Source: Planktothrix sp. PCC 11201 (GTDB lineage Bacteria > Cyanobacteriota > Cyanobacteriia > Cyanobacteriales > Microcoleaceae). Taken from it: 64,000 bases of DNA. A program made the translations under genes and the position numbers. The notes under the pieces are model-generated. The model searched no databases and was not told the DNA's origin. It saw nothing but the letters and a program-made list of their open reading frames with translations. Shown here one piece after another: positions 1-9,055 of this stretch; the stretch's first letter is position 1; the number at the start of each line of letters is the position of its first letter. The stretch covers positions 385,505 through 449,504 of the forward strand of contig NZ_LT797711.1 of NCBI RefSeq assembly GCF_900009135.1, given 5' to 3'.

Positions 1-1
1 G

Positions 2-403
2 GGATTAACCTTACAACCCCTATCGCCTGAATATCGAGTTTCCTATTATTATAAACCCGATCAAAATCAAGATCGAATTGTTAAAAAAATTCAAGATGCC
101 GGATTTGATTGTATTACCTCTGCCGATAAATATTTGGATATTTTACCTAAAGGTGTTGCTAAAGGTTCAACCTTGCTCAAATTAATGGATTTTCTAACAA
201 TATCTCCCCATCAAGTGATTACATCCGGGGATTCCTTAAATGATTTATCTTTATTTGAAACCGGACTTAAAAGTATCGCAGTTGCCAACTCAGAATTAAA
301 ATTATTTGAAAAAATTAAATCATTAAAAAATGTTTATTATAGTCAGTTTCCGGGAGTTACTGGAATTTGGGACGGAATTAAATATTATGATAAAACCTTC
401 TAA
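2..403 (+). CDS. HAD-family sugar-phosphate phosphatase, C-terminal part (5' end outside window)
   Basis: The reading frame is open from the first bases of the window, so this is the 3' part of a longer gene (133 codons visible). The late HAD motif GDSLND is present, preceded by PKGVAKGSTL, which fits the lysine and cap-return region of HAD-IIB enzymes. The visible part most resembles sucrose-phosphate phosphatase or glucosylglycerol-phosphate phosphatase type proteins, cytosolic enzymes that dephosphorylate compatible-solute precursors. The catalytic DxDxT motif would lie upstream and cannot be checked, so the substrate is open. An internal ATG at 134 is not a plausible start because homologous sequence continues upstream of it. 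gpsA follows 36 bp downstream on the same strand. Confidence 0.7.
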   Translation, partial: GLTLQPLSPEYRVSYYYKPDQNQDRIVKKIQDAGFDCITSADKYLDILPKGVAKGSTLLKLMDFLTISPHQVITSGDSLNDLSLFETGLKSIAVANSELKLFEKIKSLKNVYYSQFPGVTGIWDGIKYYDKTF

Positions 404-439
404 GCTCCGATTGAGATTATAATTTAAGATTCTACCATT

Positions 440-1387
440 ATGGTTCACGTTCCTGTGTCCGATCACCCCTTAACCTTAGCCATTTTAGGTGCGGGAGCTT
501 GGGGTTCTGCCCTAGCCAAATTAGCCCATTATAATGGTCATACTGTCCAGATATGGTCACGGCATTTGGGCAATTCCTTAGCCGAAAGTATCAACTCCAT
601 CGATGTTTTAGTTTCTGCGATTTCGATGACAGGAGTTGCCGCCACTATTGAGCAACTGCAAACCCTAAAATTACCCGATAAAATCCCAATTGTCACCGCC
701 ACTAAAGGTTTAGATCCCCATAGTACCCGTACTCCTTCCCAACTTTGGGGAATGGGGTTTTCTGACCATCCAATTGTGGTTTTATCCGGGCCGAATTTAT
801 CCGCAGAAATTGAACAGGGTTTACCCGCCGCCACGGTGGTAGCTAGTGAAGATTTAGAGGCGGCAAAGATTGTACAACGGGTATTTGCTTCTAATCGATT
901 TCGCGTTTATACCAGTTCCGATCCGATGGGAACAGAATTAGGAGGAACCCTAAAAAATGTAATTGCGATCGCGGCGGGGGTTTGCGATGGGTTACAGTTA
1001 GGAACCAATGCTAAATCCGCATTATTAACCCGTGCCTTAACCGAAATTATTAGAATTGGAACCCATTTAGGGGGGAAAACAGAAACGTTTTTTGGATTAT
1101 CTGGTTTAGGGGATATGTTAACCACTTGTAATAGTGCTTTAAGCCGTAATTATCGGGTGGGTTATGGATTAGCAGCAGGCAAAACCTTAGAACAAGTATT
1201 AACAGAATTAGGTAGTACAGCCGAAGGCGTAAATACCACTAATGTTTTAATTGAAATTGCCCACCGAGAACGGATTCCTATACCAATTTCCTGGCAGGTT
1301 TATCAGCTTTTAAATCATCAAATCACCCCAGAAAAAGCAGTAGAAGCCTTAATGGAAAGGGATTTAAAACCCGAATTCTATGGTTAG
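440..1387 (+). CDS. gpsA: NAD(P)H-dependent glycerol-3-phosphate dehydrogenase
   Basis: Cytosolic enzyme that reduces dihydroxyacetone phosphate to sn-glycerol 3-phosphate, the backbone for membrane glycerolipids. The N-terminus carries the Rossmann nucleotide-binding motif GAGAWGSALA (residues about 12-21). VLSGPNLSAEI, the GGTLKNVIAIAAG segment with the conserved Lys-Asn, and GLGDMLTTC, all typical of GpsA, follow in order. The 315-residue length is normal for the family. The start at 440 leaves a short N-terminal tail before the Rossmann strand. It may be co-transcribed with the upstream phosphatase (36-bp gap). One HIP1 site lies inside the gene near 964. Confidence 0.95.
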   Translation: MVHVPVSDHPLTLAILGAGAWGSALAKLAHYNGHTVQIWSRHLGNSLAESINSIDVLVSAISMTGVAATIEQLQTLKLPDKIPIVTATKGLDPHSTRTPSQLWGMGFSDHPIVVLSGPNLSAEIEQGLPAATVVASEDLEAAKIVQRVFASNRFRVYTSSDPMGTELGGTLKNVIAIAAGVCDGLQLGTNAKSALLTRALTEIIRIGTHLGGKTETFFGLSGLGDMLTTCNSALSRNYRVGYGLAAGKTLEQVLTELGSTAEGVNTTNVLIEIAHRERIPIPISWQVYQLLNHQITPEKAVEALMERDLKPEFYG

Positions 1388-1487
1388 AAGATCAGGGGAG
1401 AAACCCATGGGGTATCAGACCCAACACTCCACTCAAGAGTCGGGTTTAACCCAACACCGTTTGATTGTTAAAGATTTTTCTGCTAAT

Positions 1488-1505
1488 CTCTATCTATAGA
1501 TAGAG
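1488..1505. promoter_or_regulatory. 18-bp perfect palindrome
   Basis: CTCTATCTATAGATAGAG is self-complementary with no loop and lies about 100 bp after gpsA and 26 bp before a possible small ORF. No T-run follows, so an intrinsic terminator is unlikely. A dimeric-regulator operator is one possibility. The function is unknown. Confidence 0.35.
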
Positions 1506-1531
1506 GCACGATTAGAGGAGATTCCCATATA

Positions 1532-1654
1532 TTGATAAGCGTACTGGGTGCAATCCTTTATTCCCTCTGGTTAGTCTGGTGGAAACGGAGAGTCAAGTCA
1601 ATCGAGTTATCGGTTGTGACTCTCTATTATTTTTTGGGGGGTTATTTTGTCTGA
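1532..1654 (+). CDS. possible 40-residue membrane miniprotein
   Basis: An open frame with a TTG start encodes 40 residues and stops at TGA 1652-1654. A purine-rich Shine-Dalgarno-like stretch (TTAGAGGAG, about 1512-1520) sits 11 bases before the start. The predicted peptide has a hydrophobic aromatic first half (residues 2-17), a basic turn KRRVK (18-22) and a second hydrophobic half, so it could be a short hairpin or single-span membrane peptide. I recognise no family. It ends 2 bp before the 3' end of the convergent DUF3616 gene. A chance open frame is quite possible, because the start is non-ATG and no homologue is known to me. Confidence 0.25.
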   Translation: MISVLGAILYSLWLVWWKRRVKSIELSVVTLYYFLGGYFV

Positions 1655-1656
1655 GT

Positions 1657-2733
1657 CTAGTGGGACAAATGGAAAATATCTGCAAACACTTCCCATTCAG
1701 ATAAAATTCGCCTAGGATCGGGTGAATCATACACCACTAATAAACCGGGTTGTCCTAAACTATTAAAAAGTTCTAATCCCTCTGCTTTATCCCCATCCAC
1801 ATCAGCAGGGATATCGAATAAAATCTCTAACTGATCAGAATTAACATCAGTAATCGTATTACCAGATTGAGTCAAAGCATTTTTCCAACGATAGACTTTC
1901 GAGGTTCCTGATAAATCCATGGTCGGCCCAGCTAAAATAATTAAATTTTCCCCCTGTAAACATAAATCTCGAATTCCTAAACCCTTTAATTCAAAAAAGT
2001 GCTTTCGATAAAGTTTTCCCTTTTCTCCGATTTCTTTGAGGGTTAAAACCCCAGGTTTTTTTTCTTCAACTTCTAATTCTAAAATAATCGCAAATCCGCG
2101 TAAAACAGGCCCCCGTAGTCCTAAGAAAATTTTGTTTTTATCAACCGCTAATCCTTCGATATCCAATCCATTTTCCTTGGAGGGGAGAGATGTTGATATA
2201 AATAAACCTAAATGTTCATCGGTTTTTAAAGCCTCCATCAGTTGATTGCCATTTTCAGTTGTTTGCAGAACAGCGGCTTTGAAGGTTTGACCGCCCAACT
2301 CAGGAGATGAAAAAGACTGAACTAACTCTCCATTTTTGATCGGGATACGGGCTAAAAGATAACGATTCTGTTCTGCTTTAATTTGGCTCAAACGCTCAAT
2401 ATCTAAACCAGAATCTTTGCCATTTGGTTTTTTGCGTTTGAGACTATGGGAACCGACCAACCAAAGATAGGAATTATCATAATCTAAGCCTTCAATATCA
2501 ATTTCTTCGCCTTGATTCTTTAAGGGAATAAAATTTCCTAATTCAAAATGTTGATGCTGACCAAAAACCGAGGGTTCAAGGAGAGAAAATCTCTCAATTC
2601 CTGTGCCTTCATCTGCCCCTAACCATAAATTCCCATCGGGTGTTAACGCCACCGCAGATAAGTTATTTAATAGCAGATTCTGGGCTGTATCAAAACGTAA
2701 AAGTAGACGACTGAGTAAAAAACCTTCTGACAT
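1657..2733 (-). CDS. DUF3616 domain-containing protein
   Basis: A 358-residue protein whose sequence matches the cyanobacterial DUF3616 family in character: beta-propeller-like repeats such as LSAVALTPDGNLWLGADEG, IDIEGLDYDNSYLWLVGSHS and LDIEGLAVDKNKIFLGLRG. These resemble esterase-like phytase/SdiA-regulated propellers, but no enzymatic residues can be assigned. There is no clear signal peptide, so it is probably cytosolic. The gene stands alone, convergent with gpsA and divergent from the GH13 gene. Its function is unknown. Family assignment is by recognition of the sequence pattern only. Confidence 0.7.
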   Translation of the reverse strand: MSEGFLLSRLLLRFDTAQNLLLNNLSAVALTPDGNLWLGADEGTGIERFSLLEPSVFGQHQHFELGNFIPLKNQGEEIDIEGLDYDNSYLWLVGSHSLKRKKPNGKDSGLDIERLSQIKAEQNRYLLARIPIKNGELVQSFSSPELGGQTFKAAVLQTTENGNQLMEALKTDEHLGLFISTSLPSKENGLDIEGLAVDKNKIFLGLRGPVLRGFAIILELEVEEKKPGVLTLKEIGEKGKLYRKHFFELKGLGIRDLCLQGENLIILAGPTMDLSGTSKVYRWKNALTQSGNTITDVNSDQLEILFDIPADVDGDKAEGLELFNSLGQPGLLVVYDSPDPRRILSEWEVFADIFHLSH

Positions 2734-2925
2734 TAGTTTATCCCTGAATTAATTATTAGATTAATTTCTAGTTTACTCAATTAGATCAATCTTGACTAGG
2801 GTTGAGCTTGAAGACTCATATCAAAATATGAATAACTCAGAAATTATGTCTCATTCTTTTGATAGATGATTTATGAAATGCTTTTCTATACAATCAGGGA
2901 CACACATAACTTTATCAATAAAAAA

Positions 2926-4581
2926 ATGTCTAATTTAATTGAATTTTCTCTTTTCGCTCCTTATAACAAAGAAGCCACTTTAATCGGAAACTTTTCTAAA
3001 TGGAAAGATATTCCGATGCAAAAGGATGACGAGGGTTATTTTCGGACTCAAGTTGAGTTAGAAGATGAAATCTATCAATACAAATTTCGAGTCCGTTCAA
3101 AAAGTTGGTTTTTAGAACCTGACGAGTGGATAGAAGTTGTTGACCCCTACGCCACTGATATTGATGATGAGACTCAAAACGGCATCATTAGGATTAAAGA
3201 CGGGGAAAAAATTGTTGATACTTATGTTTGGAAAAATGATGACAAACCCTTACCCCCGGATCATAAATTAGTGATTTATGAAATGCACGTCGGGGATTTT
3301 TCGGGGGGAGAAGATGACATCTATTCCAGGGGTAAATATCAGCACGTTATGGAAAAGTTAGATTATTTGTGTGAATTGGGGATAAATGCGATTGAATTAA
3401 TGCCCGTCAAAGAACATCCAGGGGATCATAGTTGGGGATATAATCCTCGCTATTTCTTCGCATCCGAGTCCAGTTACGGCACAACCGAACAATTAAAAAA
3501 ACTCATTGATGAATGTCACGGGCGAGGAATTCGAGTATTAATTGATGGGGTTTATAACCATTCCGAAGCCGCCTGTCCCTTAACTCAAATTGATCATGAT
3601 TATTGGTATCACCATAGCCAGCAAGATACGGAATGTAACTGGGGGCCAGAATTTAATTATGAACAGTATGATGAACAATTAGGCACTTATCCAGCCCGCA
3701 AATTTATCGGTGACACGATCAGATTTTGGGTAAAAGAATATCACATTGATGGGATTCGTTATGATGCAGCCAAGCAAATTGGCAACTATGATTTTATGAG
3801 TTGGGTGGTGAACGAAGCTAAACAGGAAGCTGGGGTAAAACCCTTTTATAATGTGGCTGAATATGTGCCGGAAAGCCCCAGTATTACCAACAGTGATGGG
3901 CCGATGGATGGCTGTTGGCATGATAGTTTTTATCATATTCTCACGGATCATTTATGTGGCGATACCTTTGATTTAGAACAACTCAAAGATATTTTAGATG
4001 GTAAACGTCAAGGGTTTATGGGGCCGAATAATATTGTGAATTATTTGGGTAATCATGATCATAATCGCTTAATTGTGGAATTAGGAAATCGCGGAATTTT
4101 TGATGATGAAGTCTTTAAACGGGTGAAATTAGGGGTGGCATTATTAATTACAGCCGTAGGTATTCCGATGATTTGGATGGGGGAAGAATTTGGAGAGTAT
4201 AAACCCAAAACCATTGAATCTGCGAAACTGGATTGGAAACTCTTGAAAAACGACAGTAATCAGAGTTTATTTCAACATTATAAAGGCTTGATTTTTCTGC
4301 GGGAAACTAATCATGCTTTATATAGTGGCAATATTGATTTTTTCCATGAAGATCCTGATAATAAAGTTTTAGCTTATACCCGATGGAATGATCAAGGTTC
4401 TCGGATTGTGGTGGTTGTGAATTTCTCTGACAATTATTTTGCGGGTTATCAAGTTTCTCACTTCCCAGCTAATGGGACTTGGCATGAGTGGACAAGTAAT
4501 TATGATATTCAATCGGGAGATGATAATATTCTGATCGATTTACCTGAATATGAAGCTAAAGTTTTTGTTTGGAAAGGGTAA
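2926..4581 (+). CDS. GH13 alpha-amylase/branching-type glycosyl hydrolase with N-terminal CBM48
   Basis: Acts on alpha-glucans such as glycogen. An N-terminal CBM48-like Ig fold (LIEFSLFAPYNKEATLIGNF) is followed by the GH13 barrel. The four conserved regions are visible: DGVYNH (region I), DGIRYDAAK with the nucleophile Asp (II), VAEY with the acid/base Glu (III) and LGNHDHNR with the transition-state Asp (IV). It is about 551 residues, shorter than canonical GlgB and closer to maltooligosyltrehalose-hydrolase-like or branching-enzyme-like cyanobacterial proteins. The reading frame opens at ATG 2866, but ATG 2926 is preferred because family homology begins there. Neither start has a good Shine-Dalgarno sequence. 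Exact specificity is not certain. Confidence 0.85.
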   Translation: MSNLIEFSLFAPYNKEATLIGNFSKWKDIPMQKDDEGYFRTQVELEDEIYQYKFRVRSKSWFLEPDEWIEVVDPYATDIDDETQNGIIRIKDGEKIVDTYVWKNDDKPLPPDHKLVIYEMHVGDFSGGEDDIYSRGKYQHVMEKLDYLCELGINAIELMPVKEHPGDHSWGYNPRYFFASESSYGTTEQLKKLIDECHGRGIRVLIDGVYNHSEAACPLTQIDHDYWYHHSQQDTECNWGPEFNYEQYDEQLGTYPARKFIGDTIRFWVKEYHIDGIRYDAAKQIGNYDFMSWVVNEAKQEAGVKPFYNVAEYVPESPSITNSDGPMDGCWHDSFYHILTDHLCGDTFDLEQLKDILDGKRQGFMGPNNIVNYLGNHDHNRLIVELGNRGIFDDEVFKRVKLGVALLITAVGIPMIWMGEEFGEYKPKTIESAKLDWKLLKNDSNQSLFQHYKGLIFLRETNHALYSGNIDFFHEDPDNKVLAYTRWNDQGSRIVVVVNFSDNYFAGYQVSHFPANGTWHEWTSNYDIQSGDDNILIDLPEYEAKVFVWKG

Positions 4582-4625
4582 TGATCTGCCCATACCCTCT
4601 CTTACCCATTAATAGTCTATAGCGC

Positions 4626-6104
4626 CTAACTCGGCTCAATTTTTTGGGCTTGATAGAGTTGTTTAAACAGACGTTGCTGTTGATTATGATCGACAATAGG
4701 TTCAGGATAACCGCAGGATTTGCGATCGCGAGTTGATATTTTTCCAGTCACTAATAATTCTGGATCTAAACTTCTTAATTCTGGCAACCATTGGCGAATA
4801 TATTCGGCTTCTGAATCGAATTTTTGGGCTTGACTGGCGGGGTTAAAAATTCTTAACGGTTTAGTATCCATACCACTGGATGCACTCCATTGCCATCCCC
4901 CATTATTAGCGGCTAAATCGCCATCTATGAGGGTTTGCATAAAGTATTTTTCTCCCCATTGCCAATTAATAATTAAATCCTTGGTTAAAAAACTAGCCAC
5001 AATCATCCGACATCGGTTGTGCATCCAGCCACTTTCGTTTAATTGTCGCATGGCGGCATCAACAATTGGATAACCGGTTTTTCCTTGACACCAGGCTTGA
5101 AAATGTCGTTCATTATTCTGCCAAGGAAAGGTTTTAAAGGGTTCTCGATATGCCCCTAATTCTAATTCGGGAAAATGATATAAAGCGTGTTGATAAAATT
5201 CCCGCCAAGCCAGTTCTTGTTGCCAAGATTGAATTTGCTTTCTTCCTTCATCGCTGCGGCAAGTTTTCATGGCTTCGAGGGTTTTTTCCCAGACTTTTCT
5301 AATACTAATTACCCCAAATTTCAAGGCTGCACTCAGTTGAGAAGTGCCATCAGTTGCGGGAAAGTTTCGCTGTTCGTCGTATTCATATAAAGCGCGATCA
5401 CAAAATTCCTCTAGGCGTTCTTGGGCGGCTATTTCCCCAGGTTCTAAGATTAAGGAATTTTCCCAAATAAAGCCTAATTTTTGGGCTGAAGGTAAGGGAA
5501 TAACTCCAATTTTTTCGGCTAATTTCTGTTCAGATTCAGTTAAACCGATTAAGGTGGGAGAGAGGGGAGGTTTAGGTTTAGCTTTGGGTTTAAGATTAAA
5601 ATTACGCCAAAAGGGAGTATAGACTTTATAGGGTTCTTGAGATTGGGTTGAGATTTGATCAGGAGAATGGAATAACTGATCCCAAGTGGTTTTTGTGATA
5701 ATTCCCATGGAATTTAATGCTTCTGAAACGAGGCGATCGCGTTCTCTAGCAAAGGGTTCAATATCTAAATTAAAATAAACCACTTTCGCCTTTAATTCCC
5801 TGGCTAATTTAGGAATAATTTCTTGAGGTTTTCCCTCTAATATTAATAATTGACTGCCTAGTTTTTGATATTGTTTCTGTAGTGATTCCAAACAACCGAT
5901 CATATAGTGAACTCGCACTGGAGCAATATCATCTCGGTTTAAAATATTGGGATCTAAGCAAAACAAACCGACCACTTTAGAACTACATTCACAAGCATTG
6001 AACAGTCCTAAATTATCATCAATTCTTAGATCTCGTCGATGCCAAAATAAAATTAAATCTTCAGACATAGGATTGGATTTAGCTGTAGAAACTGTGTTTA
6101 TCAA
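4626..6104 (-). CDS. phrB: deoxyribodipyrimidine photolyase (class I, cryptochrome/photolyase family)
   Basis: Flavoenzyme that uses blue/near-UV light to split cyclobutane pyrimidine dimers in DNA. The N-terminal antenna-binding alpha/beta domain starts with [15 protein letters not shown]. The C-terminal helical FAD domain shows [45 protein letters not shown] and [15 protein letters not shown], including the tryptophan-rich FAD pocket. At 492 residues it is close to the Synechococcus (Anacystis) enzyme that uses an 8-HDF antenna. The frame opens at 6104, but the ATG at 6068 ([12 protein letters not shown]) is an equally good start because the upstream 12 residues are not conserved in the family. 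It is convergent with the GH13 gene. Confidence 0.95.
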   Translation of the reverse strand: MINTVSTAKSNPMSEDLILFWHRRDLRIDDNLGLFNACECSSKVVGLFCLDPNILNRDDIAPVRVHYMIGCLESLQKQYQKLGSQLLILEGKPQEIIPKLARELKAKVVYFNLDIEPFARERDRLVSEALNSMGIITKTTWDQLFHSPDQISTQSQEPYKVYTPFWRNFNLKPKAKPKPPLSPTLIGLTESEQKLAEKIGVIPLPSAQKLGFIWENSLILEPGEIAAQERLEEFCDRALYEYDEQRNFPATDGTSQLSAALKFGVISIRKVWEKTLEAMKTCRSDEGRKQIQSWQQELAWREFYQHALYHFPELELGAYREPFKTFPWQNNERHFQAWCQGKTGYPIVDAAMRQLNESGWMHNRCRMIVASFLTKDLIINWQWGEKYFMQTLIDGDLAANNGGWQWSASSGMDTKPLRIFNPASQAQKFDSEAEYIRQWLPELRSLDPELLVTGKISTRDRKSCGYPEPIVDHNQQQRLFKQLYQAQKIEPS

Positions 6105-6186
6105 AAAAATAATTTTACTGTCTATTCTATCACAATATAACCAGTCAAATCAGTTGTATCAATAATTCAAAAACCGTAGGGGGTAG

Positions 6187-6205
6187 GGGCGAGGTCTCCT
6201 CGCCC
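6187..6205. repeat. dispersed palindromic repeat (GGGCGAGG-TCT-CCTCGCCC)
   Basis: Perfect 8-bp inverted arms around 3 bases, preceded by GTAGGG. The same kind of GTAGGGG-type palindrome recurs at 6272, 47468 and 50992, so this is a member of a dispersed intergenic repeat family. It could fold as a hairpin at the 3' end of transcripts from the Nudix gene. Confidence 0.6.
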
Positions 6206-6271
6206 TCATAGAAGAATCTCGCCCTATTATATTCTGATCCTTTATTGGTATAAAAAACTCAACTCATAAGA

Positions 6272-6294
6272 GGGTTTGGAGACCAAACCCCTAC
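6272..6294. repeat. dispersed palindromic repeat (GGGTTTGG-AGA-CCAAACCC-CTAC)
   Basis: Perfect 8-bp arms around AGA, followed by CTAC. It is the same 23-base sequence seen as one arm of the nested repeat at 51026-51048. It lies between the Nudix and photolyase genes. Confidence 0.6.
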
Positions 6295-6351
6295 AAATAT
6301 TATCAGACGGATTTTTAGATCCTCTGTAATTTCCTCTCTTGAAATTACAGA

Positions 6352-6906
6352 TTAAAATTGCAGATAGGGTTTGGCTAAGAGAAAACTAGAAATCGTTTTA
6401 GCATCTACTGGTTCTCCATCTAAAATGGCTTGTTCTAGTTCTTTAGGAGTCATTAAAACCGTATCAATATCTTCATCCTCATCCTGTTGCGGGGGCGTTT
6501 CTAATTTTTCTAAATCTTGGGCTAAAAACGCATAAATAATTTCATCACAATAACCTGGGGCTAATATAAATTGCCCTAATTTTTGCCAGCGATGGGCGCG
6601 ATATCCGGTTTCTTCTTCGATTTCTCGCTTAACAGTTTCGGCGGGATCTTCATTAGGTTCAATTGTTCCGGCGGGAAACTCTAAAGTTCGTCCTGCGACT
6701 GCAAACCGATATTGTTTGACTAAGACTAATTCACCCTCTGAAGTCACGGGAATCACTAACGCCCCGCCCGGATGACGAATACATTCCCAGTCCCCTTCTA
6801 CTCCATTGGGAAGACGTAAAGTATTGACATCAAAACTGAACTTTCGTCCTTGATAAAATAGACGATTTTGTAAAATAGTTGGGGGTTCCGATCCGGGTTT
6901 GGTCAT
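6352..6906 (-). CDS. Nudix hydrolase (ADP-ribose pyrophosphatase-like)
   Basis: Hydrolyses nucleoside-diphosphate-linked compounds in the cytosol. A full Nudix box is visible from about residue 79, starting AGTIEPNEDPAE and ending KREIEEETGY. It matches GX5EX7REUXEEXGU with all metal-binding glutamates present. The upstream strand LVKQYRFAVAGRTLEFPAG is typical of the ADP-ribose/ADP-sugar pyrophosphatase subgroup. The 184-residue length fits. The gene sits 31 bp after folK on the same strand, so the two are probably co-transcribed, folK first. Confidence 0.9.
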   Translation of the reverse strand: MTKPGSEPPTILQNRLFYQGRKFSFDVNTLRLPNGVEGDWECIRHPGGALVIPVTSEGELVLVKQYRFAVAGRTLEFPAGTIEPNEDPAETVKREIEEETGYRAHRWQKLGQFILAPGYCDEIIYAFLAQDLEKLETPPQQDEDEDIDTVLMTPKELEQAILDGEPVDAKTISSFLLAKPYLQF

Positions 6907-6937
6907 AATATTTTAAGGGTAATTAGGATTAAAAAAA

Positions 6938-7420
6938 TTAAAGTTTTTGAATCCCTGAACAATCAACGGTTTCTAAAAGTTGAAAGACAGTTTTTTGTGT
7001 CACCGGATCAACCCAATTCGGGGCGATTTCCGCCAGAGGAATTAATACAAACGCCCGTTCTCTCATCCGAGGATGGGGAATTTGTAACGTTGGTGTTTCC
7101 CTGATTAAATTATCAAACAAAAGTAAATCTAGGTCAAGGGTTCTTGGCCCCCAAGGTTCTCGTCTTACTCGTCCCAGTTGGCTTTCAATAGCCAATAGTA
7201 TTTCTAATAGATGCTCCGGTTGTAGTTGAACTTCCAGAATAGCACAACCATTAATATAATCCGGCTGTGGAGGGCCAACAGGAGCAGTTTGATACCAACT
7301 CGAACAGGATTTTACTTCGATCTGGGGATGCTGATTTAGGAGATCTAATGCGGTTTTAACTGTTGTTTTAGAGTCTCCCAAATTACTCCCCAATGCGATC
7401 GCAACGAGCCTAGATTTCAT
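6938..7420 (-). CDS. folK: 2-amino-4-hydroxy-6-hydroxymethyldihydropteridine pyrophosphokinase
   Basis: Transfers pyrophosphate from ATP to 6-hydroxymethyl-7,8-dihydropterin in folate synthesis. The family signatures are all present: VAIALGSNLGD at the N-terminus, WYQTAPVG, the ATP/Mg-binding loop GPRTLDLDLLLFD with its two aspartates, and IPHPRMRERAFVLIPL. The 160-residue length is standard for a monofunctional HPPK. It is followed at 31 bp by the Nudix gene on the same strand. The upstream region is the repeat-rich 7.44-7.62 kb gap. Confidence 0.95.
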   Translation of the reverse strand: MKSRLVAIALGSNLGDSKTTVKTALDLLNQHPQIEVKSCSSWYQTAPVGPPQPDYINGCAILEVQLQPEHLLEILLAIESQLGRVRREPWGPRTLDLDLLLFDNLIRETPTLQIPHPRMRERAFVLIPLAEIAPNWVDPVTQKTVFQLLETVDCSGIQKL

Positions 7421-7456
7421 GGTTTTAGATATAGGAAATCGGGAATGGGGAATTAC

Positions 7457-7624
7457 GAATTACGAATTAATTAACCATTGACAAACTGATTACTGATAAT
7501 GCAGATAGGGGAATGGGCACTCTTGCAATAGGGAAGAAACAGACCCGGTTATTTGTTGGAAGAAAACTCTTATCCATTGCCCATTCCCTATTCCCCATTG
7601 CCCGCCTTTTTTGATAACTGATTA
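7457..7624. repeat. 168-bp dispersed repeat, copy 1
   Basis: These 168 bases are identical, in reverse complement, to 34473-34640 by direct comparison. The flanks diverge at once: a C/A difference at the left end, A versus C at the right. The sequence contains AACTGATTA near both ends as a direct repeat, and GGGAAT-type heptamers inside that can pair. It has no ORF. Its last three bases (TTA, 7622-7624) form the TAA stop codon of the RTX gene. Confidence 0.85.
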
Positions 7625-9055
7625 ACTTCCTCCTGCAAATTGAATCGGACTACCTGGTTGACCAATATTGGCATCAAATTTAAAGTCAGTGATACCATCA
7701 AGAATGGCAATCAATTCTGTCTGTTCTCCAGTTAATAAATAGATCGCTGTTCCCTGGGGTAAATTTTCCGGGGCGGCGGCGGCTAAATAATTACCAGGGC
7801 CTAAAAGAATCACATCTTCGGTGGGGATAAAATTAAGAATCAGGCCATAATCCACAAGTCCAATAATACTTCCTGCCCCATTAACATAATAGGTTTGAGT
7901 TCCATCTCCCAAAGCAAAGGTATCATTACCCACTCCTCCGCTTAAAGTATCAATTTCCACAAATCCAGCCGGTTGAGAATTGGGGTCAACACCAATCAGA
8001 ACATCATTTCCTTTATCACCACTCACGAAATCATTGCCAGCACCGCCAATCAGGGTATCATCCCCTTGACCTCCATAAAGGCTATCATCACCTTTACCAC
8101 CATTGACCTGATCATTTTGCTTATCCCCCCGCAGAAAGTCATTCCCTAGACCTCCGACAAGGGAATCTTCCCCCTGACCACCATAGATAAAATCATCATC
8201 CTCTGCTCCGAGTATGGTGTCATTATCTTCTCCGCCATAAAGGGTATCGCTACGCAGTCCCCCATTAATGCTATCATCACCTTTATCACCGATAATCAGA
8301 TCTCGACCATCCTCACCTAAGAGGGTATCATTATTAATTCCCCCATAGAGGGTATCGTTATCCGCCCCTCCATTGAGTAAATCATCCCCTTTATTTCCTT
8401 GTAGCAGGTCATTTCCCCCTTCTCCAACCAGGGTATCGTTGTTTTGACCGCCATAGAGAATGTCATTCCCCGCATTCCCATTCAGGGAGTCATCTCCTTG
8501 AAATCCTGAAATCAGGTCATCTCCCCCTAAACCAGCGACTAAATCCTGTCTCTCGGTTCCTAATAAGGTATCATTTCCCTCACTTCCCTGAACTAAAGAT
8601 GTTGTGATTGGGGTGGGAGTAGGAGTGGTCGGGGTGGGAGTTGTCGGGGTTGGGGTTGTTGGAGTTGGGGTTGTTGGTGTTATGGGGCCCGTGGGAGTCG
8701 GAGTTGTCGGTGTGGGAGTTGTCGGTGTGGGAGTTGTCGGTGTGGGAGTTGTCGGTGTGGGAGTTGTCGGGGTGGGAGTTGGTGGTGTCGTGGGTGTGGG
8801 GGGAGGTGAAGGGGGAAGGGTAGGAATCGGGGGAGTTACGGGGGGCTGAGGTTGAGGAATAACAGGGGTAGGAGGTTCAAGAATATCACCAGTGACGTCC
8901 CTACCTTGGGGAATGGGAGAGAGAATTTCGACCTTTGGGTTAAAGCTGATGGCAACTTCAGGTTGATTATAAAAGGAAGGACTAGAGTTTAACAGATTAA
9001 ATACAATATTTGTGCTATTATTTTCTCGAATACGGTGGGCTTGGAATTCATTCAT
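7622..9055 (-). CDS. RTX (hemolysin-type calcium-binding repeat) protein with Pro/Thr-rich linker
   Basis: A 477-residue protein, probably exported and Ca-binding. Residues about 60-155 are a low-complexity Pro/Thr linker. Residues about 160-395 are a long run of RTX nonapeptides of the GGxGxDxLx type (for example GGQGDDTLIGGAGNDFVSG). These form a parallel beta-roll when calcium is bound, and such proteins usually leave by type I secretion. No signal peptide is visible and no ABC/MFP exporter lies nearby. A C-terminal segment (about 400-477) is not repeat-like. The biological role is unknown; surface-layer, adhesive or motility roles are known for the class. The stop codon is supplied by the adjoining 168-bp repeat. 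Confidence 0.85.
   Translation of the reverse strand: MNEFQAHRIRENNSTNIVFNLLNSSPSFYNQPEVAISFNPKVEILSPIPQGRDVTGDILEPPTPVIPQPQPPVTPPIPTLPPSPPPTPTTPPTPTPTTPTPTTPTPTTPTPTTPTPTTPTPTGPITPTTPTPTTPTPTTPTPTTPTPTPITTSLVQGSEGNDTLLGTERQDLVAGLGGDDLISGFQGDDSLNGNAGNDILYGGQNNDTLVGEGGNDLLQGNKGDDLLNGGADNDTLYGGINNDTLLGEDGRDLIIGDKGDDSINGGLRSDTLYGGEDNDTILGAEDDDFIYGGQGEDSLVGGLGNDFLRGDKQNDQVNGGKGDDSLYGGQGDDTLIGGAGNDFVSGDKGNDVLIGVDPNSQPAGFVEIDTLSGGVGNDTFALGDGTQTYYVNGAGSIIGLVDYGLILNFIPTEDVILLGPGNYLAAAAPENLPQGTAIYLLTGEQTELIAILDGITDFKFDANIGQPGSPIQFAGGS
8604..8790. repeat. coding minisatellite, 15-bp unit (Pro/Thr linker of RTX gene)
   Basis: A near-exact 15-base unit (GTCGGTGTGGGAGTT and variants) is repeated in tandem on the plus strand inside the RTX gene. 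It encodes the Thr-Pro repeat on the minus strand. Units in the 8700-8775 stretch are nearly identical, so recent unit-number change is likely. The opposite strand gives a long Gly/Val open frame that is only a shadow. Confidence 0.8.

Noticed and set aside
8604-8849. Gly/Val-rich open frame opposite the RTX gene
   Set aside because: It is the complementary reading of the 15-bp minisatellite; no start signal or composition typical of a gene.
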